Shown one piece after another: positions 46,074 through 55,660 of a DNA stretch of 64,000 nt. The translations under genes and the position numbers were made by a program. A model generated the notes under the pieces. It did no database searches. It saw nothing but the letters and a program-made list of their open reading frames with translations, and was not told the DNA's origin. Source of the DNA: Echinicola soli (GTDB lineage Bacteria > Bacteroidota > Bacteroidia > Cytophagales > Cyclobacteriaceae); contig NZ_CP041253.1 in the NCBI RefSeq assembly GCF_006575665.1, positions 1,679,501 through 1,743,500 of the forward strand, written 5' to 3'. Every line of letters begins with the position of its first letter. Position 1 is the first letter of the stretch.

Positions 46074-47639
46074 ATGTTGAAATCTACTGTAGAGCCCGAG
46101 TGTACCGGGCAGTTTTCACCATTGTTTATCGACTATATTCGGCAGCAAGAGAAGCTTGCACCTTTCTACAATGCTTTTCCGAAGTTGGAGAATTTCGGGT
46201 CAGTAATCCAAAACAGGCAATTTGATTCTTCCAAGCGAGCGGTGCTAGCGAAGGCATTGAAAGAGCAGTACGAGGGGGTCGAAATAAGTGAGAAGGTGGC
46301 GGAAAATGTCGCCGCATTGGAAAATGGCAAGACTTTTACGGTGACCACAGGGCACCAGCTCAACCTTTTTACCGGTCCGCTGTACTTTATTTACAAGATT
46401 GTGTCTACGATTAACCTTGCCAGGCAATTGGGAGAAGCTTATCCTGGATACCGCTTTGTGCCGGTGTATTGGATGGCGTCGGAAGACCATGATTTCGAAG
46501 AGATCAATTACTTCCATTACGATGGAAAGCAATACAGCTGGAAGACTGCCCAAAGGGGAGCAGTGGGGGATTTTGAATTGGATAAGTCTATGGAGGAGCT
46601 GCTAAAGGAGGTGAATTTCGTGCCTGAATTTTTCAAGGAGGCTTATCGTAAAAACACCACCTTGGCCGAGGCAGTGAGACAGTATGTCAATTACTTATTT
46701 GGTGACAAAGGTCTGGTGATCGTGGATGGCCATGATCGAAAGCTGAAGGAACTCTTTGCCCCAGTCATCAAGAAAGAATTGGTCTCGGGAAAAGCCAATG
46801 ACTTGGTTAATGCACAGACGCAAAAATTGAAAGATTTGGGTTATAAGAGTCAGATTTTTCCTCGAGAAATCAATTTTTTCTATCTTGACAAAGGTGTCCG
46901 CAGCCGGATCGTGAAATCGGAAGCAGGATTTGAAGTGCTGGATACCGAGAAGGTTTTTGCAGCCGAGGAGCTGCTGAAGTTGGTGGACGATGACCCTACT
47001 AAACTTAGCCCAAATGTAGTGTTACGCCCCCTTTATCAAGAGTATATTTTGCCCAACATCGCTTACCTTGGAGGGCCTGCAGAAGTGGCCTATTGGCTAC
47101 AGTTGAAGGGTGTTTTTGATCATTATCAGGTCGATTATCCAATGGTGATGCCACGGAATTTTGCCCTGATCAAAACGGTAAAGGCACAGCGGAAAGCAGC
47201 AGCTCTAGAGCTGTCCACTGAGCAGTTATTTGCGTCTTTTGACGACTTAAAAAAAGCATATGTAAAATCCCACGCCCATGCTGACTTGGATTTGGTGGAG
47301 GAAAAGAAAGCACTGGCGGCAGTTTTTGAGCAATTGGGAGGCGATGCTGCAGCGATTGATCCGACCTTGGAGCCGGCGGCAGAAGCAGCAAAAGTGCGGG
47401 CACTCAAAGTGTTGGAGCATTTTGGCAAGAAACTGCGGCAAGGAGAGGAAAGGAAGATGGATGTGGCCCTTCGAAGGATAAAGGAAGTCAAAGAAATCCT
47501 ATTCCCAGGAGGTACGCCTCAAGAGCGAAAGTGCAATTTTATGGAATTTTACCTTGCCGATGAGCAATTCATAGAGCGCCTCTATTCACTTTTTGACCCG
47601 TTGGATTACCAATACATTATTTTGGAACAGGATGAGTGA
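46074..47639 (+). CDS. bshC: Bacillithiol biosynthesis cysteine-adding enzyme
   Basis: 521 aa. Adds Cys to GlcN-malate, the last step of bacillithiol synthesis. Characteristic stretches are FTVTTGHQLNLFTGPLYFIYKI near residue 92-113, FVPVYWMASEDHDFEEIN near 135-152, and YLGGPAEVAYWLQL near 325. A coiled-coil region (~370-470) fits the known dimerisation helix. The stop overlaps the next start (ATGAGTGA), so translation is coupled. bshA and bshB are not in the window. Confidence 0.95.
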   Translation: MLKSTVEPECTGQFSPLFIDYIRQQEKLAPFYNAFPKLENFGSVIQNRQFDSSKRAVLAKALKEQYEGVEISEKVAENVAALENGKTFTVTTGHQLNLFTGPLYFIYKIVSTINLARQLGEAYPGYRFVPVYWMASEDHDFEEINYFHYDGKQYSWKTAQRGAVGDFELDKSMEELLKEVNFVPEFFKEAYRKNTTLAEAVRQYVNYLFGDKGLVIVDGHDRKLKELFAPVIKKELVSGKANDLVNAQTQKLKDLGYKSQIFPREINFFYLDKGVRSRIVKSEAGFEVLDTEKVFAAEELLKLVDDDPTKLSPNVVLRPLYQEYILPNIAYLGGPAEVAYWLQLKGVFDHYQVDYPMVMPRNFALIKTVKAQRKAAALELSTEQLFASFDDLKKAYVKSHAHADLDLVEEKKALAAVFEQLGGDAAAIDPTLEPAAEAAKVRALKVLEHFGKKLRQGEERKMDVALRRIKEVKEILFPGGTPQERKCNFMEFYLADEQFIERLYSLFDPLDYQYIILEQDE

Positions 47640-48204
47640 AAAAGGCCGGCTTAGGAGATACTATAAACAGAAAAGGAAAGCATTAGGTCCTGTTCGTAAA
47701 GCTGATCTGGATGCACAGGTAGCCGGTCAGGTACTGGATTATGTAAAAGCTCATCGGCGGTTTCAGCATTTTCATATATTTCTGCCTATTTCCAAATTGA
47801 CAGAGATCAATACGTTTCCCATTGTTCGTGAATTGTTGGCTGATGGTAAGCACGTGTATACCTCTGTCACCGATCATGTCAATGGGGGCATGAAGACGGT
47901 GGAAATTTTTAGTAATACCCAGTATATCAATGATAAATGGGGGATTCCTGTGCCCATAGAGGCGAAAGAGGTAATGGAAAAGTGGATAGAAATAGTTTTT
48001 ATCCCCCTTTTGGTATGCGATTTGAAGGGGAATAGGATTGGATATGGAAAGGGATTTTACGACCGATTTTTATCTCGCTTATCGCCCGAGGTGTTTAAGG
48101 TCGGTTTATCTTATTTTGTTCCTGAAATATCCATTGAGGCAGAACCACATGACATTTCATTGGATATTTGTATTTTGCCGAGTGGAATTATAGAATTCAA
48201 TTAA
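47632..48204 (+). CDS. 5-formyltetrahydrofolate cyclo-ligase
   Basis: 190-residue enzyme that converts 5-formyl-THF to 5,10-methenyl-THF with ATP. Begins with the basic helix RLRRYYKQKRKAL and carries the family signature GNRIGYGKGFYDRFL near residue 140-154. The ATG at 47632 overlaps the bshC stop by 8 bp; the upstream ORF start at 47593 is inside bshC and rejected. Followed by a small barrel protein gene 26 bp on. Confidence 0.93.
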   Translation: MSEKGRLRRYYKQKRKALGPVRKADLDAQVAGQVLDYVKAHRRFQHFHIFLPISKLTEINTFPIVRELLADGKHVYTSVTDHVNGGMKTVEIFSNTQYINDKWGIPVPIEAKEVMEKWIEIVFIPLLVCDLKGNRIGYGKGFYDRFLSRLSPEVFKVGLSYFVPEISIEAEPHDISLDICILPSGIIEFN

Positions 48205-48230
48205 ACCATCTATTATTAAATTATTCTTCT

Positions 48231-48716
48231 ATGTTTAAGAAAGCAATTATTGCAGCTTTTATGGTTGCGTGTATGGTCGTCAGTAATCAAGCTGAAGCCC
48301 AGACGTATTCTACTGGTGTCGGCTTAAGAGCAGGGGTTTCCAATGGCTTGACTGTAAAGCACTTTATTTCCTCCGATGAGGCGATAGAGGGAATGCTGCA
48401 CACCCGATGGAAGGGACTGATGATTACCGGACTTTATGAGAAACACAAGGATATCCGTGAAGTAAGGGGCCTAAAATGGTTTTATGGAGGAGGTGCCCAT
48501 ATCGGTACGTGGGGCGATCGCAGTGACCCTCCTTTTCGGGATTATGATGACAGCTATACGGTGTTTGGTATTGATGGAATCATCGGATTGGACTATAAGT
48601 TTGTCGATGCGCCGGTGAACCTATCGTTGGATTATAAGCCCGCCTTTAACATTACCAGTGACGTAGGCTGGTGGGGTGATGAGATAGCCCTGTCTATTCG
48701 CTTCACATTTCATTGA
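48231..48716 (+). CDS. Small outer-membrane beta-barrel-like protein
   Basis: 161 aa with a signal peptide (residues 1-23, ending AEAQ) and alternating hydrophobic strands: GVGLRAGVSNGLTVKHFI at the start and IALSIRFTFH at the end, a barrel-type terminus. Probably an eight-stranded outer-membrane protein; function unknown. It is 26 bp after the cyclo-ligase gene and may be in the bshC transcript. Confidence 0.75.
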   Translation: MFKKAIIAAFMVACMVVSNQAEAQTYSTGVGLRAGVSNGLTVKHFISSDEAIEGMLHTRWKGLMITGLYEKHKDIREVRGLKWFYGGGAHIGTWGDRSDPPFRDYDDSYTVFGIDGIIGLDYKFVDAPVNLSLDYKPAFNITSDVGWWGDEIALSIRFTFH

Positions 48717-48762
48717 TGCAGTGGTAGCGCAGTTTCCTATGTTGTAGAATTGGGGAATTGTT

Positions 48763-48837
48763 GAATTGTCGAACGGTAATTTATTGGAGACGTTATGGTG
48801 TAATGAACCGCCGACCCTTGTTACAGTTCGACAATTC
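48763..48837. repeat. Inverted repeat, 12-bp arms
   Basis: GAATTGTCGAAC at 48763-48774 is repeated exactly in inverted form as GTTCGACAATTC at 48826-48837, 51 bp apart. The left arm is preceded by related GAATTG words. No T run; not a standard terminator. Confidence 0.6.
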
Positions 48838-48903
48838 TATCAAACTTTAGAACATTATAACTTTTAAACCTTTTCCATCTTTGAACCTAAAACCTATAAC
48901 ACC

Positions 48904-50028
48904 ATGACCAATCCTATTTGGATAATGACTTCTGCATTTGATCAGCTTAGTCTGGATGAAGTGATCAAAAAGGCCAATGAAACAGGAGTTCAGGGACTTG
49001 ATGTGTGCGTATTCCGAAAAGATGGCACACGGGATGATTTTGTGGCGACACATTTGGATTATGATCATTTTACCCTTGATACTGCCAAGGAAATCGTGGA
49101 TAAATTTAACCGTGCCCAGCTGCGGCTCTCGATTGGGGCTTTTGACAACCTTATCGGTGGCGATCCTGCCCAGCGGATAAAAAACCAAAACCATTTGCTG
49201 AAGCTTATCCGAATGGCACACCTGATGGGGGGAGATGCCAATGATGTAAAAGTGGGGACTTTTGTGGGCTATAACCATGAACTGGGCAATCAGGAGAATG
49301 GTTTTGAGAAAAATCTGGAGGAGTACGTCAAGGTTTTCGGTCCCATCATCAAGTATGCGGAGGATTTGGGAGTGACGGTGTTATATGAAAACTGTCCCAT
49401 GGAAGGTTGGCGACCCGCGGGCTATACAGGGACCTTCAATAACCTCCCTGGTGTACTGGCGGCGCGAAAGCTGATGTATGCCATGATCCCCAGCAAGGCG
49501 CATGGTGAGATTTATGACCCTTCACACGATGTGTGGCAACATACCGACCCCGTAGAAGTGATCAACCATACGGACATGGATAGAGTTAAGCGCATCCATG
49601 TAAAGTCTACCCGAAACAATGCCGATCCTTTCTGGGGCAATATGTACCCGACCCAATTAGTGGACAAGTCCCTGGCTGATCGTGCTGGTGTGCCCACCGC
49701 CGGGCATGAATGGGATCGTCACCATTATGAAGCCACCTTACCGGGTTTTGGTGTAGGAGACAGCATGGATTGGAGACGATTTATCACTACGCTGCAAGAA
49801 AAAGGCTTTTCAGGGCCTTTTGAAATCGAAAATGAAGCTGGACTCTCCAAGGGAACAGGGAATATGGCCGCCATCATGCAGGGCTACAAGGCTACCGTGC
49901 TCAATCTCAGTCCACTGCTATGGCCGCTTACAGAAGCCGGATACCAGTATCCGATCGAGGATTTTAAGGAATTGAACGCTTTGGCTGGAAAAGATATCCC
50001 GGTGCTGACGATGGAGGATTTGGGGTAG
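48904..50028 (+). CDS. Sugar phosphate isomerase/epimerase-like TIM-barrel protein
   Basis: 374 aa with the AP-endonuclease-2-type TIM barrel. Metal-ligand regions VLYENCPMEG, YDPSHDVWQ, RIHVKSTRNN and FEIENEAG are spaced as in xylose-isomerase-like enzymes. The gene stands alone, with no sugar-uptake or dehydrogenase partner, so the substrate cannot be named. No signal peptide; cytoplasmic. Confidence 0.85.
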   Translation: MTNPIWIMTSAFDQLSLDEVIKKANETGVQGLDVCVFRKDGTRDDFVATHLDYDHFTLDTAKEIVDKFNRAQLRLSIGAFDNLIGGDPAQRIKNQNHLLKLIRMAHLMGGDANDVKVGTFVGYNHELGNQENGFEKNLEEYVKVFGPIIKYAEDLGVTVLYENCPMEGWRPAGYTGTFNNLPGVLAARKLMYAMIPSKAHGEIYDPSHDVWQHTDPVEVINHTDMDRVKRIHVKSTRNNADPFWGNMYPTQLVDKSLADRAGVPTAGHEWDRHHYEATLPGFGVGDSMDWRRFITTLQEKGFSGPFEIENEAGLSKGTGNMAAIMQGYKATVLNLSPLLWPLTEAGYQYPIEDFKELNALAGKDIPVLTMEDLG

Positions 50029-50077
50029 TTGGTGAAAGTGTTACGCTGATGTACGGGGTTTTGGCCTTCATCAATCG

Positions 50078-50939
50078 CTATTCTTTTTGCACTTTTAGAT
50101 GATAAAGAATTAATTGGTCGTATTCTGTTTCAGACTGGGAAGGATCTTTCATGACAATAACTTCACCTGTCTGATTTACCACGGAAGGGTAGTGGATTTC
50201 CCTAGGAAAAGAAACCCCAGGATTGAGTAAGTCCATGGAGTGGTTGTAGATGGCTGCAAAAAATGGATCCATTTTCTTCAGTTTTAACTCTTTTTCAGGA
50301 TCATTAGTACCGATGCTTTGGGTTTGGGCAGCAGTTATTCCTTTGCGATAAACGACGATAATGTTATCCTTGGTAAATAAGATATCACTTATATGGCCAG
50401 GTTGGATATGTTCATTCTTGTCAAAGAACTGCTCGCTCTCTGACATAGGGATACTTTTGTAGCTGACCATTTTTTTACTGGCACCGTAAAGGAAGTGTCC
50501 ATTATCAAATCATTTCCCTCTTCGCGGTAGACATAAATAGCATTTTCTAGCCAAAGGGATACGAACCATTTATCCCTAAATTTTCGAATGACAGGAATAT
50601 ATATACCATGATTCTTCCCGTCACGATAAATGGAATTATTGGGGGATTTCATGGTCGATTCGAGTTGGCTGCTTAGTGTATCATAAGTTTCAAGGAGGGG
50701 TGTTTTATAGAATTTTCTCCCATGCCATCTTCAAAAATGTCACTGGTAAGTGGTTTGAGATAGCGATAACCGTTTTTTTGAAGGAAAAATGTGCAGGTAG
50801 GAAAAGAAAAATAAGAAACTATGAGCATACGGAATTTCATATTCTTGGAGAATTTGTCCTTCTTTCCCAAATTGGACAAATCCTCTTTCCATGGCGTATA
50901 AACCTGAGTTCGACTCATAATTAGCATCAAAAACGTCAT
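50078..50939 (-). pseudogene. Frameshifted beta-propeller/DUF4221-like gene
   Basis: Protein-like segments lie in successive frames. YDVFDANYESNSGLYAMERG and FGKEGQILQEYEIPYAHS come from about 50940 to 50780, then KNGYRYLKPLTSDIFEDG to ~50690, then DTLSSQLESTMKSPNN to VPVKK at ~50472, then MVSYKSIPMSE to the stop at 50078. Junctions fall in or beside A runs (near 50778, 50692 and 50472), consistent with small deletions. The segments together resemble exported six-bladed propeller or DUF4221 proteins, tentatively. No signal peptide remains, because a REP-like element abuts the 5' end at about 50945. Confidence 0.7.
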
Positions 50940-50947
50940 AGCGAGGA

Positions 50948-51030
50948 AGTATAGCCTGTCCCGAGCTATCGGGAACGCGGCAATCTCGTTTTCAGATACG
51001 GGATCGCTTCACTCCGTTCGCGATGACGGA
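50948..51030. repeat. Dispersed REP-like element, inverted copy
   Basis: GCCTGTCCCGAGCTATCGGG hairpin, then GCGGCAATCTCGTTTTCAG, ATACGGGATCGCTTCACTC and CGTTCGCGATGACGG: the reverse complement, nearly base for base, of the core at 8207-8260. Confidence 0.75.
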
Positions 51031-51052
51031 TTTATATTGATTTTATAATCTA

Positions 51053-51135
51053 CACATTCCTATTGCTACATTAAAGAGAAATATGCTTACCAAAACTACC
51101 TGGAAATCTCTCATCTTCCAGAAATATTGCTTGGC
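51053..51135. repeat. Dispersed ~80-bp repeat, copy 2 (inverted relative to 23288)
   Basis: Reverse complement matches 23288-23367 closely, including TAAAGAGAAATATGCTTACC. Only scattered substitutions and a few indels. Confidence 0.7.
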
Positions 51136-51220
51136 CCTCAAAATGAGCTAAAAAGGAGGCAAGCGAAAAAGTTGAGGGCATGAATCCCTTTATTTTAATA
51201 GGATTTACTTTTTGTTTTTT

Positions 51221-51313
51221 TGTCACAAAGATTCTAAGACCCAAAGCTGTTTGTTTTCCATGAAATTTGGAATCCGCCTACAAAACACTTCGTGTCTTGG
51301 CGACTTCGTGGCG
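51221..51313. repeat. CACAAAG-type inverted-repeat element
   Basis: TGTCACAAAGATTCTAAGAC on the left; ACACTTCGTGTCTTGGCGAC and TTCGTGGCGACA on the right. Same style as 41836-41906 and as a module inside each 292-bp array unit. Confidence 0.6.
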
Positions 51314-51446
51314 ACATACCAAATGAATATAAATCTTCTCCCGTCCCCAGAAATATTGCTTGATCTCCGTTAGCGCTCAGTTTACCCATAGTAAATCATA
51401 TAGAACCATATTTTTTTCATTTATCAGAAATACTCCAAAAATAAAA

Positions 51447-51466
51447 AAGCCCCGCTGGGCGGGGCT
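51447..51466 (-). terminator. Rho-independent terminator of the 62-aa gene
   Basis: Minus strand: AGCCCCGC, loop CCA, GCGGGGCT, then TTTTTTA. It starts 8 bp past the stop codon of the 62-aa gene. Confidence 0.93.
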
Positions 51467-51473
51467 GATATGT

Positions 51474-51662
51474 TTAGGCGAGTTTTACGAAATATTTATT
51501 GAGTACTCCCAAGTAAATTTTTGAAAACGTTTTATAACACCAATCTTTAAATTCCTGAACCTCATTAGGCGTCAGCATGTTGAGGCCCTTTCTTAACTCT
51601 TTCTCGAAAAGTTTCTTGTCAAAACTCACCTTGAGCAAAATGGTTTTAACATATTCTATCAT
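51474..51662 (-). CDS. Small protein of unknown function, 62 aa
   Basis: Lys-rich, helical, no signal peptide: a first amphipathic helix MIEYVKTILLKVSF, then FEKELRKGLNMLTPNEVQEF, and a C-terminal helix with a single Cys. The short family-like phrase LTPNEVQEFKDW suggests a folded small protein. A strong terminator right behind it and an AT-rich divergent gap with batD in front argue that it is real. Function not recognised. Confidence 0.75.
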   Translation of the reverse strand: MIEYVKTILLKVSFDKKLFEKELRKGLNMLTPNEVQEFKDWCYKTFSKIYLGVLNKYFVKLA

Positions 51663-51776
51663 GGCTCATCTATTTTTATGTTAGTTAAACAATACTAAAA
51701 TTGATACGACAATACTTTGAATTTGTTGCGTTTAAAATATACTCGTTAATTTGCAACCTAAAGCATCTCGGTACCT

Positions 51777-53225
51777 ATGAAAAGAACGAAATTATACTTT
51801 ACTCTAGTATTCATCTGGACGATGGTTTTATCCTATGGCTATGCCCAGGAAATAAAAGTGAAACTGGGTCCTGATGAAATAGGGTTGAATGAAACGTTCA
51901 GTGTAAAAATAACCATTTCTAATGAAAAAATAAAGTCTTATGATCAGTTTCCGGAGATCCCCGGATTCCAGAAGCAAGGGGTGTCCCAGTCCTCTTCCAT
52001 GAACGTGATCAATGGCCAGGTGAGCAGCACCAATAGCATTGTCCAATACTATAGACCGCTTAAGAAAGGGGCGTTTACGCTGTCGGATTTCAGTGTGCAG
52101 ATCAATGGTGAAGCGGTGGAAGCCCAAGGCAAAATCATTAAGGTGACCGAGCCAAAGCAGTCCCGGCAAAGCCAGCGTCAGCGAACGGATCCTTTTGATG
52201 ATTTCTTCGGTGGAGGTGATCAGCAAGAACAAGAGTTTATTGAACTTGATGATGAGGCTTTCTTTGCCATGAGCGTCAATAAGGACAGTATTTACGTGGG
52301 AGAAGGCTTCAATGTCAGCCTTGCCTTTTACATGTCGGAGTCTAACCAGGCACCGTTTGATTTTCACGAACCGGGCAAACAACTGGAAGAGATTGTCAAC
52401 AAAATAAAGCCTACCAACGCCTGGGAAGAAAATTTCAATATCACCAATATCCAGCCAGAGCGAGTGACCATCGATGGGAAAAATTGGACACGCTTTAAAG
52501 TGTATGAATCGACCTATTATCCTTTTAATGAGGGGGAGGTAAACTTGCCTTCCATCGATTGGGAAATGATCAAATATAAGGTCGCCAAGAACCCTACCTT
52601 CTTTGGTAATAATCGCCAGCAGGATTTCAAGACTTTCCATGCTCCAGGCAAGACGGTTTATGTCAAACCGCTGCCTCCCCATCCACTTAAAAACGAGGTA
52701 AGTGTAGGGGTGTACAGGCTACGCGAAAACTTTGAAACCAAGAAAGTGGAAACAGGGGAAGGGGTGACCTATGATTTTGGGATTACCGGTGAAGGGAATA
52801 TCAGTACCATCAAGGCTCCCAAAAAGAAAAATATCCAAAAGCTCAACACCTACGATCCAAACGAACGCCAGCAGATCAACAGAGGCCGCGGGCGCGTGAC
52901 CGGTATCAAGCAGTTTGAGTATTACATCACCATCAATGAGCCGGGAGAAGTGAAATTGGCAGATCACTTTGAGTGGGTTTATTTTAACTCCGATAAGGCA
53001 GCATACGATACGTTAAGGCCCAAGGCGGTTTTGAACGTGGTGGGAGAGAGCAAAATCAACCAGTCCATTTCGAGCACCAGACTCGGCGGGATTTATGATT
53101 TAATAGAACTTGAAGACAATAAGCTTTTAAACGAACGATATAAGTATTATTTTTCGGCTTTTATCAACATACTATTGGCCGGAGCAGTGGTTTTGCTGGT
53201 CGTATTGATTATTAAAAAGAGGTAA
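51777..53225 (+). CDS. batD: BatD-family protein (aerotolerance)
   Basis: 482 aa: signal peptide (ending YGYAQ), then repeated beta-sandwich (BatD/oxygen-tolerance) domains, for example [18 protein letters not shown] and [19 protein letters not shown], and one C-terminal membrane helix (~455-478) ending in KKR. It should face the periplasm. BatD usually accompanies moxR, batA, batB and batC; here it stands away from them and its stop overlaps the aroC start (TAATG). Confidence 0.9.
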   Translation: MKRTKLYFTLVFIWTMVLSYGYAQEIKVKLGPDEIGLNETFSVKITISNEKIKSYDQFPEIPGFQKQGVSQSSSMNVINGQVSSTNSIVQYYRPLKKGAFTLSDFSVQINGEAVEAQGKIIKVTEPKQSRQSQRQRTDPFDDFFGGGDQQEQEFIELDDEAFFAMSVNKDSIYVGEGFNVSLAFYMSESNQAPFDFHEPGKQLEEIVNKIKPTNAWEENFNITNIQPERVTIDGKNWTRFKVYESTYYPFNEGEVNLPSIDWEMIKYKVAKNPTFFGNNRQQDFKTFHAPGKTVYVKPLPPHPLKNEVSVGVYRLRENFETKKVETGEGVTYDFGITGEGNISTIKAPKKKNIQKLNTYDPNERQQINRGRGRVTGIKQFEYYITINEPGEVKLADHFEWVYFNSDKAAYDTLRPKAVLNVVGESKINQSISSTRLGGIYDLIELEDNKLLNERYKYYFSAFINILLAGAVVLLVVLIIKKR

Positions 53226-54307
53226 TGGGTAATTCATTTGGAAAAGTATTTAAGATAAGCACTTTCGGCGAATCGCATGGAAAGGGGCTAGGAGTGATTA
53301 TAGATGGCTGTCCGGCAGGTTTGCCGATTGATGAGGAGTTCCTCAGACAGGAGCTACAGCGCAGGAAGCCTGGCCAATCCAAAATTACCACCCAGCGGAA
53401 AGAGGAAGATGAATGCCAGATTCTTTCCGGTGTTTTTGAAGGAAAAAGCACAGGGACGCCTATTGCCATCGTGATCATGAACACCGATCAAAAAAGCAAG
53501 GACTACTCCCATATAGCCGATAAATATCGGCCATCCCACGCGGACTATACCTATCAGGAAAAATTCGGTGTCCGCGATTACCGTGGAGGGGGCAGAAGTA
53601 GTGCCCGTGAGACCGCCGCCCGTGTGGCAGCAGGTGCCGTCGCAAAGCTTTTCCTGAAGCATATAGGGGTAGAAATCAATGCCTATGTTTCACAGGCAGG
53701 TCAAATCAAATTGGAGAAGCCTTATCAAGATCTGGATTTTGCTGAAATAGAAAAGAACATTGTTCGCTGTCCTGATCCGGAGGTTGCGCAGGACATGATT
53801 GACTATATAGATGAGATCAGAAAAAACAGGGATACTGTCGGTGGTGTGGTCAGCTGTGTGGCGAAGAAAGTTCCTGTAGGACTTGGTGAGCCAGTGTTTG
53901 ACCGCCTACATGCGGAGCTTGGCAAGGCGATGCTGAGCATCAATGCGGTGAAAGGCTTTGAATATGGTAGCGGATTCGAAGGGGTGACCATGCTCGGTTC
54001 TGAGCACAATGATGCTTTTTACATGGAAGGCAATAACGTAAGAACAAAGACTAATCACTCAGGAGGTATCCAGGGTGGTATCTCCAACGGAGAAGATATT
54101 TATTTCCGTGTGGCGTTTAAGCCAGTGGCCACCATCATGAAGGATCAGGATAGTGTAAACCAGGCAGGAGATCAGGTGACGGTTTCCGGCAAAGGTCGTC
54201 ATGATCCATGTGTGGTTCCCAGGGCAGTACCAATCGTGGAAGCAATGGCCGCTTTGGTCCTAGCGGACTTCTTATTGTTAAAGCGATTGAATAAATTGGA
54301 TGTTTAG
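53225..54307 (+). CDS. aroC: Chorismate synthase
   Basis: 360 aa. Uses reduced FMN to convert EPSP to chorismate, the branch point of aromatic amino acid synthesis. All three signatures are present: [18 protein letters not shown] at residues ~15, [19 protein letters not shown] at ~120, and [14 protein letters not shown] near 280. The start shares a base with the batD stop, so translation is coupled even though the functions are unrelated. Confidence 0.97.
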   Translation: MGNSFGKVFKISTFGESHGKGLGVIIDGCPAGLPIDEEFLRQELQRRKPGQSKITTQRKEEDECQILSGVFEGKSTGTPIAIVIMNTDQKSKDYSHIADKYRPSHADYTYQEKFGVRDYRGGGRSSARETAARVAAGAVAKLFLKHIGVEINAYVSQAGQIKLEKPYQDLDFAEIEKNIVRCPDPEVAQDMIDYIDEIRKNRDTVGGVVSCVAKKVPVGLGEPVFDRLHAELGKAMLSINAVKGFEYGSGFEGVTMLGSEHNDAFYMEGNNVRTKTNHSGGIQGGISNGEDIYFRVAFKPVATIMKDQDSVNQAGDQVTVSGKGRHDPCVVPRAVPIVEAMAALVLADFLLLKRLNKLDV

Positions 54308-54325
54308 GAATTTAACCCAAATAGT

Positions 54326-55660
54326 ATGCTAAAAAAGATACCCCTTCACACGCAAATCATCATTGGCCTGGTTTTAGGGTTGGTGTTTGGTTTGATCGTG
54401 ATCAAGACGCAGATGTCTCCGGATTTTACAATGGATTATATCAAGCCCATTGGCACTATTTTTATCAATGCGCTGAAAATGATCGCAGTTCCTTTGGTGC
54501 TGGCCTCACTGATCGTAGGGGTGTCCAATTTGGGGGATATTACCAAGTTGGGAAGAATTGGTGGTAAGACCATCGGCGCTTATATGATGACCACTGTCAT
54601 TGCGGTAACCGTTGGGTTGGTGTTGGTAAATGTCTTTGCCCCGGGCAAAAGCTTACCCATAGAGACCAGGGAAAGGCTGATGGAGCAGTTTGATGATGTG
54701 GTAGGAGATAAATCTTCCCAAGCCGCAGAACTGCAAGAGCAGACGCCTTTAAAACCATTGGTAGAGATGGTCCCTGAAAACGTTTTCCTCGCTGCTTCTG
54801 ACAATGGCAGCATGCTTCAGATCGTGTTTTTTGCGATTATCATGGGGATTGCCTTGCTGGAGATCCCCAAGTCTAAAGCGAGTCCTGTCATTGCCTTTTT
54901 TGACGGGCTGAACGATGTCATCATCAAGATCGTCGGCTACATCATGTTGATCGCTCCATATGGGGTGTTTGCCTTGATGGCTTCCCTAATTGTGGAGATT
55001 GCCGGGGATAATCCGGAATCAGCGATAGAGCTGTTGTTTGCCTTATTAAAATACAGCTTGCTGGTGGTGGCGGGGCTATTGTTGATGGTGGTATTGGTAT
55101 ACCCGACCATCCTGAAGCTCTTTACCAAGGTGAAATATAAGGACTTCTTCTCAGCACTTAGGCCAGCACAGTTATTGGCATTCTCTACAAGCTCCAGTTC
55201 TGCGACCTTGCCGGTAACGATGAAGCAGGTGGAAGAAGAGATCGGTGTTTCAGAGGAAGTCAGTAGTTTTGTCCTTCCCCTGGGCGCCACGATCAATATG
55301 GACGGGACTTGTCTTTATCAGGGTGTTGCGGCAGTATTCATTGCCCAGGCATTGGGACTGGACCTTAGCCTTACACAGCAATTGATGATCGTGCTGACCG
55401 CTACGCTGGCATCCATCGGCACGGCAGGCGTACCCGGTGCGGGCTTGATCATGCTTTTGATCGTATTGGAATCGATAGGGGTGCCCTCAGCAGGTTTGGC
55501 GCTGATCTTGGCACCTGACAGGATCTTGGATATGTTCAGGACAGTGGTGAATGTCACCGGTGATGCTACCGTCTGTACGGTGGTGGCCAGTACAGAAGGG
55601 GAGTTGCCCGACGGCCTGATCAGAGAGGCTAACCCATTGACATCTACATCAGATTCATAA
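54326..55660 (+). CDS. Dicarboxylate/amino acid:cation symporter (DAACS family)
   Basis: 444-aa membrane transporter of the glutamate/aspartate/C4-dicarboxylate family. Visible are the Ser-rich hairpin STSSSSATLPVTMK near residue 290 and the NMDGTCLYQGVAAVFIAQ motif near 330, which form the substrate and cation sites. Uptake of glutamate or aspartate with Na+ or H+ is likely. It begins 18 bp after aroC and is probably in the same transcript. Confidence 0.94.
   Translation: MLKKIPLHTQIIIGLVLGLVFGLIVIKTQMSPDFTMDYIKPIGTIFINALKMIAVPLVLASLIVGVSNLGDITKLGRIGGKTIGAYMMTTVIAVTVGLVLVNVFAPGKSLPIETRERLMEQFDDVVGDKSSQAAELQEQTPLKPLVEMVPENVFLAASDNGSMLQIVFFAIIMGIALLEIPKSKASPVIAFFDGLNDVIIKIVGYIMLIAPYGVFALMASLIVEIAGDNPESAIELLFALLKYSLLVVAGLLLMVVLVYPTILKLFTKVKYKDFFSALRPAQLLAFSTSSSSATLPVTMKQVEEEIGVSEEVSSFVLPLGATINMDGTCLYQGVAAVFIAQALGLDLSLTQQLMIVLTATLASIGTAGVPGAGLIMLLIVLESIGVPSAGLALILAPDRILDMFRTVVNVTGDATVCTVVASTEGELPDGLIREANPLTSTSDS

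Larger units (their letters stand above)
50940..51473. other. 534-bp intergenic repeat region
   Basis: From left: REP-like element (50948-51030), inverted copy of the 23288 repeat (51053-51135), a GCAAGCGAAAAAGTTGAGGG stretch (51161-51180) that is the reverse complement of part of the 23374 repeat, a CACAAAG-type element (51221-51313), a third CCAGAAATATTGCTTGAT word (51348-51365), and a terminator. No gene. Confidence 0.65.

Noticed and set aside
51828..52682. 284-codon minus-strand frame opposite batD
   Set aside because: Antisense shadow of batD without motifs or a promoter.
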